From assembly GCA_000415185.1 (NCBI GenBank), contig KE351628.1, positions 1-46,889 on the forward strand: a DNA stretch of 46,889 nucleotides, given 5' to 3'. Shown piece after piece: positions 1 through 10,244 of this stretch (its first letter is position 1; every line of letters begins with the position of its first letter). Origin of the DNA: Enterococcus faecalis 13-SD-W-01. Its GTDB lineage: Bacteria > Bacillota > Bacilli > Lactobacillales > Enterococcaceae. The translations under genes and the position numbers were made by a program. Below the pieces are notes generated by a model. That model was not told the DNA's origin and ran no database searches. It saw nothing but the letters and a program-made list of their open reading frames with translations.

Positions 1-12
1 AGCAACTTTTAT

Positions 13-41
13 ATCTTAGCAAACATCGGAGACGATGTCAA
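13..41 (-). promoter_or_regulatory. Leftward sigma-A promoter (array member 1)
   Basis: On the minus strand: TTGACA (36-41), a 17-bp spacer, and TAAGAT (13-18). It is nearest to the window edge and points out of the window. It has a perfect -35, a 5/6 -10 and optimal spacing. Confidence 0.7.
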
Positions 42-99
42 CACTTTTTTCAAAAAGTTTTATCCGCTTATTTCGCGAAGTGCTTTTAGCAACTCATTT

Positions 100-128
100 A
101 TAATAACTTATCAGTTGTTATTTGTCAA
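100..128 (-). promoter_or_regulatory. Leftward sigma-A promoter (array member 2)
   Basis: On the minus strand: TTGACA (123-128), a 17-bp spacer, and TATTAT (100-105). Its -10 lies about 87 bp from that of the first promoter. Confidence 0.7.
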
Positions 129-195
129 GAAGTTTTTTTAAGTTTTTTATTGATGTATCAACGAAAAACTCACTTCTCATTTAAACGACTTTGTT

Positions 196-224
196 ATTCT
201 ATCACGATGCGAACATCTCGTCAA
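196..224 (-). promoter_or_regulatory. Leftward sigma-A promoter (array member 3)
   Basis: On the minus strand: TTGACG (219-224), a 17-bp spacer, and TAGAAT (196-201). It lies about 96 bp from the second promoter. Confidence 0.6.
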
Positions 225-284
225 TAACTTTTTTGAATTTTTTTATTCGAAAAATGTTACATTCTGTTCTCGTGAACAAATAAT

Positions 285-313
285 AATATACCAACTTCGT
301 TTTCCAAAGTCAA
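285..313 (-). promoter_or_regulatory. Leftward sigma-A promoter (array member 4)
   Basis: On the minus strand: TTGACT (308-313), a 17-bp spacer, and TATATT (285-290). It is the most distal member of the array, about 89 bp from the third. Confidence 0.55.
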
Positions 314-588
314 CATGAAAATCGTTGATTTAACAACATTTTTCTATAGTCGATCAATAAAAAAGAATCTGTCTTTTTTGTTCGTATTTACGTGTTTTTT
401 TACTTGAAAATTATTATTTCTACACACAAATATTCACATTTTTTAGTGTATAATTGGTTTATATTCTTTCATAAAGGGCTTTGTCGTCTAAATTTTTCTT
501 AACAAAGCACTGCTTTTATCTATTTATCCGTTTTTTTGATAGAATATTATTGAAAGAAACATATAATTTTTCTGGAGGAACATTACTT

Positions 589-1278
589 ATGAAAATATTG
601 ATTGCTGATGACGATAAAGAAATCGTTGAATTACTTAGTATCTATGTACACAATGAAGGATACGAAGCTGTAAAAGCTTATGATGGAAAGGATGCTCTTT
701 CAAAGATTCGTACAATTCCTGACATCGAACTTCTGATCCTTGATATCATGATGCCGGAAATGGACGGTATGCAAGTAGTAAAAGAATTGCGGAAAGAATC
801 ACAGATCCCAATCATCATGCTGACAGCGAAAACAACTGATATGGATAAAATCAAAGGACTTGTCGCTGGTGCAGATGATTATGTAACAAAACCATTCAAC
901 CCATTAGAAGTCATGGCTCGTGTAAAATCATTGCTTCGCCGAACAAAAATGCAAATCACAGCGGAACAGCCCGATATATTAGAAGTAAACTCTTTGATCA
1001 TCAATAAAGATTCGCATGAAGTAAAAACAATTGATGGAAAAGAAATCCAATTGACTGCCTTGGAATTTGGTATCTTATACTTGCTAGCCAGCCATCCGAA
1101 CAGAGTATTCAGTGCAGATGAGATTTTTGAACGTGTGTGGAAACAAGAAAGTATCGTTTCTGCAAAAACCGTTATGGTACATGTCAGCCACTTGCGCGAT
1201 AAAATCGAAGAAGCAACTGGTGGGGAAAAAGTCATTCAAACAGTTTGGGGAGTAGGTTATAAAATTGACGCCCGTTAA
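589..1278 (+). CDS. croR: Response regulator CroR (OmpR family)
   Basis: DNA-binding response regulator of 229 aa. The receiver domain (about 1-120) has the acidic pair D8/D9, phospho-acceptor D52 in LDIMMPEMDG, and K101 in the VTKPF loop. A winged-helix OmpR/PhoB DNA-binding domain (about 130-227) follows, with the RVWKQES...VHVSHLRDKIE recognition region and a terminal VWGVGYK strand. I chose ATG 589, behind a GGAGG about 9 nt upstream, over an in-frame upstream extension that has no ribosome site. The gene overlaps croS by 14 nt. In enterococci CroRS responds to cell-wall stress and underlies intrinsic cephalosporin resistance. Assignment as CroR rather than another VanR-like regulator rests on sequence recognition and on the croRS-serS-guaB order as I remember it from E. 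faecalis. Confidence 0.85.
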   Translation: MKILIADDDKEIVELLSIYVHNEGYEAVKAYDGKDALSKIRTIPDIELLILDIMMPEMDGMQVVKELRKESQIPIIMLTAKTTDMDKIKGLVAGADDYVTKPFNPLEVMARVKSLLRRTKMQITAEQPDILEVNSLIINKDSHEVKTIDGKEIQLTALEFGILYLLASHPNRVFSADEIFERVWKQESIVSAKTVMVHVSHLRDKIEEATGGEKVIQTVWGVGYKIDAR

Positions 1279-2467
1279 CAAATCTATTGAAAAACGTCGT
1301 CGGATCATCTTGACCTCAAAGGAAATCAGCGAACTGCTAGCAGAAGGAATCATAACTGTTATTCTTTTACTTCTATTAAATGTCGCTGTTTTGGTTGTAC
1401 TCAATTATGTAGTCAGCACTTCACCTTCTTTAACTAATGCTATTTGGGATTCTAAAAACATTTTTGCAGAACGGTTGAATACTGATTTGTTTTGGAATGG
1501 GCGAAACTTTCTTATTCCTATCTTCCTATTCCTTGATCTAGCTGTCCTCTACTGGCGTTTGATTCGCCGATACCGACAAATGCAGCTTCGACATATCATT
1601 AGCGAGCTGCACTATATCGCAAACGGCAACTATGATCACCGAATCCCGTTTGAACTTAGCGGCGATCTTAGTCGAGTCGTTACTAGTATCAATGGGTTGG
1701 TAGACAGCACGGTAGCCGCCATTGAAGATGAGCGGAAGATCGAACAGTCGAAAGATGAACTGATTACCAATGTCAGTCACGATATCCGCACTCCTCTGAC
1801 TTCCATTATTGGGTATCTTGGATTGATTGAAGATGGTCAATACCATTCGATGGATGATTTATTGAAATATACACATACCGCTTATGTTAAAGCAAAGCAA
1901 ATGAAACTTTTGGTCGATGACTTATTTGAATATACTAAGGTCAGACAGCCAGCTGTTCCTGTAAACTTCTCTGCTTTTGACATGATTCAACTGATTGAAC
2001 AATTAGCTGCTGATTTCGAACTGGAAGCTTCAAAAAAACATATCCAGATTTTAGTCAAAACAAAAGAAAGTTCGCTCATTATGGATGGCGATACGGAAAA
2101 ACTTGTCCGAGTCTTCAATAATCTGCTGACAAATGCACTGAAATACGGAAAAGGTGCCGATAAAATCGTGATCAATGTAGAAAAAATCGGTACAGAAGCT
2201 GTCGTCACTGTGAAAAACAACGGAACAATGATTCCCAAAGAAGCAATCGATAATCTCTTCGACCGCTTCTATCGTGTAGAAGAATCAAGATCCCAAGAAA
2301 CTGGCGGAACAGGCCTTGGATTAGCCATTGCACAAAGTATCGTGGCTCTTCATGGCGGCTATATCTATGCGAAGTCGACCAAGGACTGGACATCCTTCAT
2401 TATGCATTTACCATTGAAACGCAACAAAAAAGCACCGGTCCAGACAAATAGTATTGACGAAATCTAG
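1265..2467 (+). CDS. croS: Sensor histidine kinase CroS
   Basis: Membrane histidine kinase of 400 aa, partner of CroR. Two transmembrane segments lie at about residues 29-51 and 82-99, with a short extracellular loop of roughly 30 residues, then a HAMP-like linker. The DHp domain has the H box NVSHDIRTPLTS with phospho-acceptor H172. The catalytic domain contains an N box (NNLLTNALKYGKGA), a G1-like region (NLFDRFYRVEESR) and a glycine-rich GGTGLGLAI motif. The start is TTG at 1265, inside the end of croR, which suggests translational coupling. The very short sensor loop suggests sensing in or near the membrane, as in other intramembrane-sensing kinases; that point is inference. Confidence 0.85.
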   Translation: MTPVNKSIEKRRRIILTSKEISELLAEGIITVILLLLLNVAVLVVLNYVVSTSPSLTNAIWDSKNIFAERLNTDLFWNGRNFLIPIFLFLDLAVLYWRLIRRYRQMQLRHIISELHYIANGNYDHRIPFELSGDLSRVVTSINGLVDSTVAAIEDERKIEQSKDELITNVSHDIRTPLTSIIGYLGLIEDGQYHSMDDLLKYTHTAYVKAKQMKLLVDDLFEYTKVRQPAVPVNFSAFDMIQLIEQLAADFELEASKKHIQILVKTKESSLIMDGDTEKLVRVFNNLLTNALKYGKGADKIVINVEKIGTEAVVTVKNNGTMIPKEAIDNLFDRFYRVEESRSQETGGTGLGLAIAQSIVALHGGYIYAKSTKDWTSFIMHLPLKRNKKAPVQTNSIDEI

Positions 2468-2499
2468 AAATTTAGATATTCTATGTTTATCTAAATGAG

Positions 2500-2745
2500 A
2501 CCAACACACTGAACCTTAGTACAATTTGTTTCCTCTTAGAGAGCTGATGGCCGCTGAAAATCAGCAGGAAATGATTTGGAATTCCAGTTCTTGTAATGTG
2601 TGTCTTTCGAAATAAGAAAGACCGGCTGACAACCGTTATTTCGTTGACAAGGGCAGCTTAACGCTGAACTTGGGTGGTACCGCGATTTAATGACTATTTC
2701 GTCCCAAGATTTTTTTGGGAGAAATAGTCTTTTTTATTTTAAGGA
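2500..2745 (+). promoter_or_regulatory. T-box riboswitch upstream of serS
   Basis: The leader has the conserved T-box core GGGTGGTACCGCG at 2672-2684, followed by a terminator just before serS. Upstream are the stem I hallmarks: an AGAGAGCTGATGG-type motif near 2537-2550 and a GCTGAAAATCAGC hairpin (2553-2565). A TCC triplet at 2583-2585, on the 3' side of the likely specifier loop, is a candidate serine specifier codon. T-boxes bind uncharged tRNA and favour antitermination, so serS should be induced when Ser-tRNA charging falls. The 5' limit is approximate and I did not fold the RNA. Confidence 0.93.
2692..2736 (+). terminator. T-box-controlled intrinsic terminator
   Basis: The arms GACTATTTC (2692-2700) and GAAATAGTC (2721-2729) form a stem with a central CCCAA/TTGGG extension, followed by a T run. 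It competes with the antiterminator that includes the T-box core at 2672-2684. Confidence 0.9.
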
Positions 2746-2757
2746 GGAGGAAATGAT

Positions 2758-4029
2758 ATGTTAGATGTAAAAATGATCCGTCAAGATTTTGAAACTGTTG
2801 AAAAGAAATTGCTGACTCGCGGCGTAAAAAAAGAGAAATTGACTGAGTTTTTGACGCTGGATGAAAACCGCAGAAAACTTTTAGTCCAAAGTGAAGATTT
2901 AAAAAAATACCGTAATGATGTTTCTGGAGAAATCGCCTTGCTGAAACGCAACAAAGAAGATGCCAGCGAGAAAATCGAAGAAATGAAAGAAGTCGGCGGC
3001 AAAATCAAAGCGCTTGATACTGAAATCAGTGAAATCGATGAAAAAATCCAAGAAATCGCTACAACTTTGCCAAACTTGCCAGATGATTCTGTGCCTGTAG
3101 GCCAAGATGAAGACGACAATGTTGAAGTTCGCAAATGGAGTACCCCTCGCCAATTCGCTTTTGAGCCAAAACCTCATTGGGAAGTAGCTGAAAATCTTGG
3201 TATCCTTGATTTTGAACGCGGCGCAAAAGTTTCTGGCAGCCGTTTTGTTTATTACAAAGGTTTGGGTGCTCGCTTAGAAAGAGCTGTATACAACTTCATG
3301 TTGGATCAGCATGTCTATGAACATGGATATACAGAAATGATCACTCCTTATTTGGTGAACAGCCGCGCAATGTTTGGTACTGGTCAGTTTCCTAAGTTCA
3401 AAGAAGATGTCTTCCAATTAGAAGATACAGATTTGACTCTTATCCCAACTGCGGAAGTACCATTGACAAACTATTACAATGACGAGATTTTAGATGGAAA
3501 AGATCTTCCTATCTACTTCACAGCCCTTAGCCCTGCATTTCGTTCAGAAGCTGGAAGTGCCGGCAGAGATACTCGTGGATTGATCCGTCTTCACCAATTC
3601 AATAAAGTAGAAATGGTCAAGTTTTCTGATGCTGATCATTCTTATGAAGAACTAGAAAAAATGACAAACGATGCGGAAGAAATCTTGAAGAAACTGAACC
3701 TGCCATATCGTGTGATGGCTTTATCAACAGGTGATATGGGCTTCTCTGCTGCAAAAACATACGATTTGGAAGTTTGGATCCCAGCACAAGACGCTTACCG
3801 CGAAATCAGCTCTTGCTCAAACTGTGAAGATTTCCAAGCACGCCGCGCAATGATCCGTTACCGTGATGCAGAAGGCAAAATCAACTATGCGCACACATTG
3901 AATGGTTCTGGTTTGGCAGTCGGCCGAACAGTTGCTGCGATTTTGGAAAATTACCAAAACGAAGATGGTTCTGTTACTGTACCAGAAGCTCTTGTTCCTT
4001 ACATGGGCAATTTAAAAGTAATCAAATAA
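2758..4029 (+). CDS. serS: Serine--tRNA ligase
   Basis: Class II aminoacyl-tRNA synthetase of 423 aa that charges tRNA-Ser (and tRNA-Sec where present) with serine in the cytosol. The N-terminal long coiled-coil arm (about 1-110, rich in K/E heptads) grips the tRNA variable arm. The catalytic domain follows, with TAEVPL, the motif 2 region [21 protein letters not shown], and motif 3 near the C-terminus ([20 protein letters not shown]). Length is normal for the family. The start is fixed by a strong AAGGAGGAGG 7 nt upstream. It is transcribed behind a T-box and ends at a hairpin shared with convergent guaB. Confidence 0.97.
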   Translation: MLDVKMIRQDFETVEKKLLTRGVKKEKLTEFLTLDENRRKLLVQSEDLKKYRNDVSGEIALLKRNKEDASEKIEEMKEVGGKIKALDTEISEIDEKIQEIATTLPNLPDDSVPVGQDEDDNVEVRKWSTPRQFAFEPKPHWEVAENLGILDFERGAKVSGSRFVYYKGLGARLERAVYNFMLDQHVYEHGYTEMITPYLVNSRAMFGTGQFPKFKEDVFQLEDTDLTLIPTAEVPLTNYYNDEILDGKDLPIYFTALSPAFRSEAGSAGRDTRGLIRLHQFNKVEMVKFSDADHSYEELEKMTNDAEEILKKLNLPYRVMALSTGDMGFSAAKTYDLEVWIPAQDAYREISSCSNCEDFQARRAMIRYRDAEGKINYAHTLNGSGLAVGRTVAAILENYQNEDGSVTVPEALVPYMGNLKVIK

Positions 4030-4038
4030 TCACTATAG

Positions 4039-4079
4039 AAAAAGCGGACGAGCTATTGGATAGCTTGTCCGCTTTTTTA
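4039..4079. terminator. Bidirectional terminator between serS and guaB
   Basis: A perfect GC-rich stem (AAAAGCGGACGAGCT pairing with AGCTTGTCCGCTTTT apart from one G-U pair) is flanked by A and T runs, so it can end both serS (plus) and guaB (minus). Confidence 0.9.
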
Positions 4080-4085
4080 TGGTTT

Positions 4086-5591
<1,506 letters not shown>

Positions 5592-5606
5592 TTAATTTTA
5601 TCTATG

Positions 5607-5635
5607 AAAATAACAGATTCTTCAATTCAAGTCAA
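5607..5635 (-). promoter_or_regulatory. guaB promoter
   Basis: On the minus strand: TTGACT (5630-5635), a 17-bp spacer, and TATTTT (5607-5612), placed 37 nt before the guaB start. No purine riboswitch fold was recognised in the short leader. Confidence 0.65.
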
Positions 5636-5664
5636 TAGCTGGCTGACGATTCGCCAGTTTTGTT

Positions 5665-5709
5665 TAAAAAAAGCCTGGAACATTTCTTTCATTCAAAAGA
5701 TGTTCCAGA
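5665..5709 (-). terminator. Terminator after the DUF1129 gene
   Basis: CTGGAACAT (5675-5683) pairs with ATGTTCCAG (5700-5708). Read on the minus strand the stem is followed by GGC and a run of seven or more T. It separates the DUF1129 gene from guaB. Confidence 0.8.
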
Positions 5710-5725
5710 CTTCTTAACTGCTTTT

Positions 5726-6424
5726 TTATCTTCTTGGGACAGATAGACTGCCTATAACGCCGTATTTTTTCTTCAAGTAATAACGAAGTGCTAAAGCAGC
5801 AGCTCCGATGATAATAACGAAGATCGGCTGTAATAACGGATTGATAGCTGGCGGAAGCAAGGTTGTTGCTGAAAAAGCAAGCACCCATACCAGCGTGGAG
5901 CCCACTAAGATCAGAAGTGTTTTCATCATGCCAGGTTTTTTGCTTTTATCTGCACTAGGATGTTCATATTGGTAGATATATTTGTACATCATGTAAAATA
6001 CCCAGCCGCCGACGATTGATCCTAACAGCAATGTCGTGATTCCGTATGCTGGTGTTGTTTCACGTGAAAACATACCGACGATTGCGATCATCAGGCTCAA
6101 TAAACCTAACAGCAACAATGTATTGTCTAACCACATCAACACAGGAGATGTTGAAGATTGTGCAGGTTTCACGGGTTTAGCAATGATTGCTTCTGTTCGT
6201 TCAGAAACTGTTCCGAATAATTGACGGGCTGTTTTCCCGCCTTTTTGTTCTTTGACTAGTGTAGGCAGAATATCATGTAATGCCTTCACTTTTTCTTCTT
6301 CTGTCAGATTCGCAGCAGTAAGTGATTTTTTCAGGTCAAAGATGTACTGCTGGTTTCTCTTTGTTAACTCTGTTTCCAACTTATCGTTTTCTTTAACGAT
6401 TTCGCGTAGTTGCTCTGGCTCCAT
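5726..6424 (-). CDS. DUF1129 family membrane protein
   Basis: Protein of 232 aa with a charged cytosolic N-terminal part (about 1-95) starting MEPEQLREIVKENDKLE. It carries an EEKVKALHDILPTLVKEQKGG segment typical of DUF1129 proteins of Lactobacillales. Four hydrophobic segments follow (about 102-118, 127-150, 170-190, 194-213) and a basic tail. I chose ATG 6424, about 11 nt after a GGAGG; an in-frame TTG two codons upstream is possible. The function is unknown. It sits between ychF and guaB, and the lack of an obvious terminator after ychF suggests possible read-through. The family assignment is by recognition. Confidence 0.7.
   Translation of the reverse strand: MEPEQLREIVKENDKLETELTKRNQQYIFDLKKSLTAANLTEEEKVKALHDILPTLVKEQKGGKTARQLFGTVSERTEAIIAKPVKPAQSSTSPVLMWLDNTLLLLGLLSLMIAIVGMFSRETTPAYGITTLLLGSIVGGWVFYMMYKYIYQYEHPSADKSKKPGMMKTLLILVGSTLVWVLAFSATTLLPPAINPLLQPIFVIIIGAAALALRYYLKKKYGVIGSLSVPRR
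6056..6071 (+). other. Near-consensus parS site inside the DUF1129 gene
   Basis: The sequence matches the TGTTTCACGTGAAACA consensus at 14 of 16 positions, with an intact TTTCACGTGAAA core. It lies about 15 kb from oriC on the left arm, where ParB sites are expected. Binding is inferred. Confidence 0.6.
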
Positions 6425-6513
6425 TATCAACTTTTCCTCCTTCGCCGTTGTTCCCTACAACGGTTTTCACAAAAGCTATTTTAACATATACAAGTTAAAT
6501 ATCCATTACTTTC

Positions 6514-7614
6514 TTATACATTAAAGCGGAACAGCATAACGTCTCCATCTTGTACTACGTAATCTTTTCCTTCAAGTCGAACGCGTCCTGCTTCTTTTGC
6601 GGCATGCATGCTTCCATATTTATCTAAATCTTCGAATGAGACTGTTTCTGCTCGGATAAATCCACGTTCAAAGTCAGTATGGATGATTCCTGCTGCTTGC
6701 GGTGCTTTGATCCCTTTGCGGAATGTCCATGCACGTACTTCTTGTTCGCCTGCTGTAAAGTAAGTTGCTAGACCAAGCAGATCATAAGCTGCTCGAATCA
6801 ATTGATCTAAACCAGATTCTTCGATACCTAAAGCTTCTAAGAATTCTGCTTTGTCTTCGTCTTCCAATTCAGCGATTTCTTCTTCTGCGCGAGCGCTGAC
6901 CACGATTACTTCCGCATTTTCTTCCGCAGCAAAATTGCGTACTTCTTGAACATAGCGGTTGCTTTCAGCATCTGCGACTTCATCTTCTGCCACATTTGCT
7001 ACGTATAGGATTGGTTTCGTTGTCAATAAGAACAAGCTTCGAACGATTTTTTGTTCTTCGTCTGTAAATTCAATAGATCTTGCAGAACGTCCATCTTCTA
7101 GAACTGGTTTGATTTTGTCTAAAACAGCCAATTCCGCAACTGCATCTTTGTCTTTTGTTTTAGCAATTTTAGCGACTCTTGTATAACGTTTAGTAACAGA
7201 CTCTAAATCTGCTAAAACAAGTTCAAGATTGATTGTATCGATATCTGCTAATGGATCTACTCTTCCTTCTACGTGAGTGATGTTGTCGTCATCGAAACAA
7301 CGAACCACGTGACAGATCGCATCTACTTGGCGAATGTGACTTAAAAATTGGTTTCCTAAACCTTCACCTTTGCTGGCGCCTTTTACGATACCGGCAATAT
7401 CTGTAAATTCAAATGTTGTTGGGACAGTTTTCTTTGGATTGACAAGTTCTGTCAAACGTTGTAAACGCCAGTCTGGTACTTCTACCATTCCTACGTTTGG
7501 ATCGATTGTCGCAAAAGGATAGTTTGCTGCTTCTGCACCAGCTTTTGTGATTGCATTGAATAAAGTAGATTTTCCTACGTTAGGTAAACCTACGATTCCT
7601 GCTGTTAATGCCAT
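6514..7614 (-). CDS. ychF: Redox-regulated ATPase YchF (OBG family)
   Basis: Protein of 366 aa in the OBG/YchF subfamily, which binds ATP in preference to GTP and associates with ribosomes. The G1 loop is [14 protein letters not shown] near the N-terminus, G3-like [17 protein letters not shown] follows, and the C-terminal region (about 280-366, [16 protein letters not shown]...[15 protein letters not shown]) is the TGS domain. I chose ATG 7614, which directly precedes the [11 protein letters not shown] strand; a longer upstream frame would overlap the DUF951 gene. The stop of that gene lies 7 nt upstream, so the two are probably co-transcribed and coupled. Confidence 0.95.
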   Translation of the reverse strand: MALTAGIVGLPNVGKSTLFNAITKAGAEAANYPFATIDPNVGMVEVPDWRLQRLTELVNPKKTVPTTFEFTDIAGIVKGASKGEGLGNQFLSHIRQVDAICHVVRCFDDDNITHVEGRVDPLADIDTINLELVLADLESVTKRYTRVAKIAKTKDKDAVAELAVLDKIKPVLEDGRSARSIEFTDEEQKIVRSLFLLTTKPILYVANVAEDEVADAESNRYVQEVRNFAAEENAEVIVVSARAEEEIAELEDEDKAEFLEALGIEESGLDQLIRAAYDLLGLATYFTAGEQEVRAWTFRKGIKAPQAAGIIHTDFERGFIRAETVSFEDLDKYGSMHAAKEAGRVRLEGKDYVVQDGDVMLFRFNV

Positions 7615-7621
7615 AAATTGT

Positions 7622-7813
7622 TCACTCTTTCTCTGCTTTTTTTTCAAGAACTTTTTTTAATCTTTTTTCAAAGTCGCGTCGTGTCATCATAACGATGTGT
7701 CCGCAGTTCGTACATTTTATTTTGATATCGGCACCCATTCGGATGATTTCCCAACGGTTTGCCTGACAAGCATGAGGTTTTTTCATTTCGATGATATCGC
7801 CTAGATCATACAT
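7622..7813 (-). CDS. DUF951 small zinc-ribbon-like protein
   Basis: Basic protein of 63 aa beginning [21 protein letters not shown]. It has CxxC (IKCTNCGH) and an upstream HAC, and resembles B. subtilis YyzM / DUF951. The Cys/His arrangement suggests a small metal-binding or nucleic-acid-binding protein; its role is unknown. It sits between parB and ychF, 12 nt after parB, and ends 7 nt before the ychF start. The same neighbourhood is usual in Firmicutes. Confidence 0.8.
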   Translation of the reverse strand: MYDLGDIIEMKKPHACQANRWEIIRMGADIKIKCTNCGHIVMMTRRDFEKRLKKVLEKKAEKE

Positions 7814-7825
7814 AAAATCCCTCCT

Positions 7826-8716
7826 TTACTCTTCATCAAATTGTATATTAAGGATATCCAAAATCCTTGTCAAATCTGATTGCGAAAGATATTCGATTTC
7901 GATTTTTCCTTTGCCGTCTTTTTCTTGGATAGCCACACTTGTTCCAAATTTATCCATCAGACGATCTTCGCTTTCTCTGATGTAATACGGTTTTTCTTTA
8001 ACTAAACGCGGTATTTTTTTCTTGTTTTTACCATCATTTTTATTCAATTCTGAAACGATTTGTTCCAACTGACGGACGGTCAAGTTTTCGGATACCGCAC
8101 GATTTGCTAATTTCAAAATCATGTCTTTGTTTTTCAGGCCTAAAAGTGTTCGTGCTTGACCCATTGATAAACGCTGATCTTGGACCATTTCTTTTACAAG
8201 ATCTGGTAATGACAGCAGACGAAGGTAGTTCGCAATATATGGGCGGCTTTTGCCTAAACGTTTTGCGACTTCTGCTTGTGTCAATTTCAAATTCTTCATC
8301 AGCATTTCATATGCTTCGGCTTCTTCTAAAGGATTCAAATCTTCCCGCTGCAAATTCTCCAAAACCGCGACTTGCATCATTGCTTCTTCATCAAACTCAC
8401 GAATGATTGCCGGAATCGTTTCTTTTTCTGCTAATTTTGATGCTCTGAAACGACGCTCTCCTGCGATGATCTCGTATCCTTTGACAGAAGATTTTCGAAC
8501 GATGATTGGCTGAAAAACACCTGATTGTTCAATCGAATTGGCCAATTCCTGCAAAGAGATTTCTTCAAAAGTTTTTCGCGGCTGATATGGATTCGGGCGC
8601 AGTTCATTTAACGGGAGTTGCAAAACAGCTTCATTTTGGACATCAACAGTTTCCAAATTCTCTAAATCTTGGAACAATGCATTGATTCCTCGTCCTAAAC
8701 CTTTATTTTTACCCAC
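7826..8716 (-). CDS. parB: Chromosome-partitioning protein ParB (Spo0J)
   Basis: Protein of 296 aa that binds parS, spreads by CTP-dependent clamping and loads SMC near the origin. The N-terminal GLGRGINALF peptide is the ParA-stimulating tail. The CTP-binding domain carries PNPYQPRKTF and the GERRFRASKLA motif (C-motif/arginine patch). A helix-turn-helix follows (KLTQAEVAKRLGKSRPYIANYLRLLSLP), then a C-terminal dimerisation domain. It overlaps parA by 8 nt. Candidate targets in this window are at 30290, 6056 and 39705. No separate Noc paralog is present beside it. Confidence 0.96.
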   Translation of the reverse strand: MGKNKGLGRGINALFQDLENLETVDVQNEAVLQLPLNELRPNPYQPRKTFEEISLQELANSIEQSGVFQPIIVRKSSVKGYEIIAGERRFRASKLAEKETIPAIIREFDEEAMMQVAVLENLQREDLNPLEEAEAYEMLMKNLKLTQAEVAKRLGKSRPYIANYLRLLSLPDLVKEMVQDQRLSMGQARTLLGLKNKDMILKLANRAVSENLTVRQLEQIVSELNKNDGKNKKKIPRLVKEKPYYIRESEDRLMDKFGTSVAIQEKDGKGKIEIEYLSQSDLTRILDILNIQFDEE

Positions 8717-9470
8717 GATCTACCACTTCCTTTGCTAATGCTTGATAGACTTCTGCACCTCTTGAACGTGGATCATAATCGATAATCGGCTTCCCATGAC
8801 TTGGTGCTTCAGAAAGACGGATATTTCTTGGAATGATCGTATCATATACTTTTTCACGGAAATAACGACGAACTTCTTCCACGACTTCCGTTCCAAGGTT
8901 GGTTCTTGCATCGTACATCGTCAATAAAACACCTTCGATCTCTAGTTCTGGATTGAAGTGCTTTTGGACTAAACGAACAGTGTTCAGCAATTGGCTCAAA
9001 CCTTCCAATGCATAATATTCGCACTGGACAGGAATCAAGATCGAATCACTGGCTGTAAAAGAATTGATAGTTAGATGGCCTAAAGAAGGCGGGCAATCGA
9101 TCAAAATATAATCATACATATCTTTCACTTCAGATAATGCACCTTTCAATCGTGATTCTCGTGCCATCATCGAAGTCAACTCGATCTCTGCACCAGCCAG
9201 CTGTAATGTTGCTGGAACGATGCTTAGATTTTCATGCTCTGTGATCAGCGTTGCTTCAGTTACTGGTGTCTCATTTACCAGGACATCATAAATATCTTTT
9301 TCGACGTCAGGTTTTCTGATACCTACTCCGCTGGTAGCATTTCCTTGCGCGTCGATGTCGACAAGAAGGACTTTTTTGCCTAATGATGCAAGACAAGCCC
9401 CTAGATTAACGGTGGTTGTTGTTTTCCCAACACCGCCTTTTTGGTTTGCGACAGAAATAATTTGTGCCAT
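8709..9470 (-). CDS. parA: Chromosome-partitioning ATPase ParA (Soj)
   Basis: Protein of 253 aa, a deviant-Walker P-loop ATPase. It carries the KGGVGKTTTTVNLGA loop with the signature lysine, the switch region DIDAQGNATSG, and DYILIDCPPSLG as Walker B. It works with ParB in origin segregation and in Bacillus also controls DnaA; the latter is family knowledge. It starts 13 nt after rsmG and overlaps parB, giving an rsmG-parA-parB-DUF951-ychF cluster. Confidence 0.95.
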   Translation of the reverse strand: MAQIISVANQKGGVGKTTTTVNLGACLASLGKKVLLVDIDAQGNATSGVGIRKPDVEKDIYDVLVNETPVTEATLITEHENLSIVPATLQLAGAEIELTSMMARESRLKGALSEVKDMYDYILIDCPPSLGHLTINSFTASDSILIPVQCEYYALEGLSQLLNTVRLVQKHFNPELEIEGVLLTMYDARTNLGTEVVEEVRRYFREKVYDTIIPRNIRLSEAPSHGKPIIDYDPRSRGAEVYQALAKEVVDRG

Positions 9471-9482
9471 GGTTTTCCTCCC

Positions 9483-10193
9483 TCACATTGGCTGCTTGTT
9501 GGGCATGCCTGGTTTTCTTGGATATTTTTTAGGTGTTGGTTTCTTTTTCTGGATGGCAATGATATGACGCTGATCCTCGATTTTCGGCAAAGTCAGTGCA
9601 CTTTCCTTGATCAATTTTCCGCCAAGAATCGCAATCGCATGTTTTGCTTCGGAAATTTCTTCTTCACTTTTGGCTGCTTTCATCGCGTAGAAAAAACCGT
9701 CCATTTTTACTAAAGGCAAACATAGTTCAGACAAAACATTCAACCGAGCGACTGCACGTGCAGTGACAAAATCAAACGTTGCTCGGAACGATGGATTTTG
9801 ACCAAATGTTTCTGCCCGATCGTGATAAAGATTTGCCTCTATCTTTAATTTTTTCGTTAATTCGCTCAAAAAAGTGATTCGTTTGTTCAAAGAATCTACA
9901 ATCGTGATTTGAAGGTCGGGAAACGCGATTTTCAAAGGAATGCTTGGAAAACCAGCTCCTGAACCCACGTCGCAAAGTGTGCGTGCTTCGGTAAAATCCG
10001 CTTCAAATGCTAATGTCAAAGAATCGTAAAAGTGTTTCAAATACACTTCATTTCGCTCAGTGATAGCTGTCAGGTTCATTTTTTCGTTCCACTCAACCAG
10101 CATTTTATAATAGTTATCAAATTGTTCCATTTGATAATTTGAAAGATGGATTTGTTTTTCCGCTAATAATTCTCGAAATTCTTCTGGAGTCAT
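9483..10193 (-). CDS. rsmG: 16S rRNA (guanine527-N7)-methyltransferase RsmG
   Basis: SAM-dependent methyltransferase (formerly GidB) of 236 aa that modifies G527 of 16S rRNA; loss gives low-level streptomycin resistance in several bacteria. Visible motifs are the SAM-binding [19 protein letters not shown], the acidic [11 protein letters not shown] and the [12 protein letters not shown] strand. I chose ATG 10193 because GAAAGGA lies 6 nt upstream; ten more in-frame codons upstream would cover that site. It is the first gene of the parAB cluster, with a promoter at 10245-10273 and a perfect inverted repeat in the leader. Confidence 0.94.
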   Translation of the reverse strand: MTPEEFRELLAEKQIHLSNYQMEQFDNYYKMLVEWNEKMNLTAITERNEVYLKHFYDSLTLAFEADFTEARTLCDVGSGAGFPSIPLKIAFPDLQITIVDSLNKRITFLSELTKKLKIEANLYHDRAETFGQNPSFRATFDFVTARAVARLNVLSELCLPLVKMDGFFYAMKAAKSEEEISEAKHAIAILGGKLIKESALTLPKIEDQRHIIAIQKKKPTPKKYPRKPGMPNKQPM

Positions 10194-10209
10194 GACTATT
10201 CCTTTCATT

Positions 10210-10232
10210 TGTGAAACAGACAATGTTTCACA
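10210..10232 (-). promoter_or_regulatory. Inverted repeat made of two parS half-sites in swapped order
   Basis: GTGAAACA (10211-10218) and TGTTTCAC (10224-10231) are exact parS halves arranged back to front and separated by 5 bp. With one more paired base on each side the perfect arms are 9 bp. The repeat falls at about +5 to +28 of the predicted rsmG transcript, so it could be an operator or an RNA hairpin. Confidence 0.6.
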
Positions 10233-10244
10233 GATTCTCTCCCT

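Larger units (their letters stand above)
1..588. other. Gene-free AT-rich region with stacked leftward promoters
   Basis: No convincing coding frame is present. The left part (to about 313) contains four sigma-A-like promoters in a row on the minus strand, listed separately, all firing off the left edge. Such a stack is typical of strong stable-RNA operons, so an rRNA or tRNA operon probably begins just outside the window; that is inference. The right part (about 314-588) is the upstream region of croR. A TATAAT at 449-454 and a TAGAAT at 540-545 are possible -10 elements for croR, but neither has a good -35 box. Confidence 0.6.

Noticed and set aside
5638-5660. Small hairpin with T's upstream of guaB, considered as a terminator or purine riboswitch
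   Set aside because: It reads as a terminator only on the plus strand, where no gene ends. It lies upstream of the guaB promoter, and no purine aptamer core was seen.
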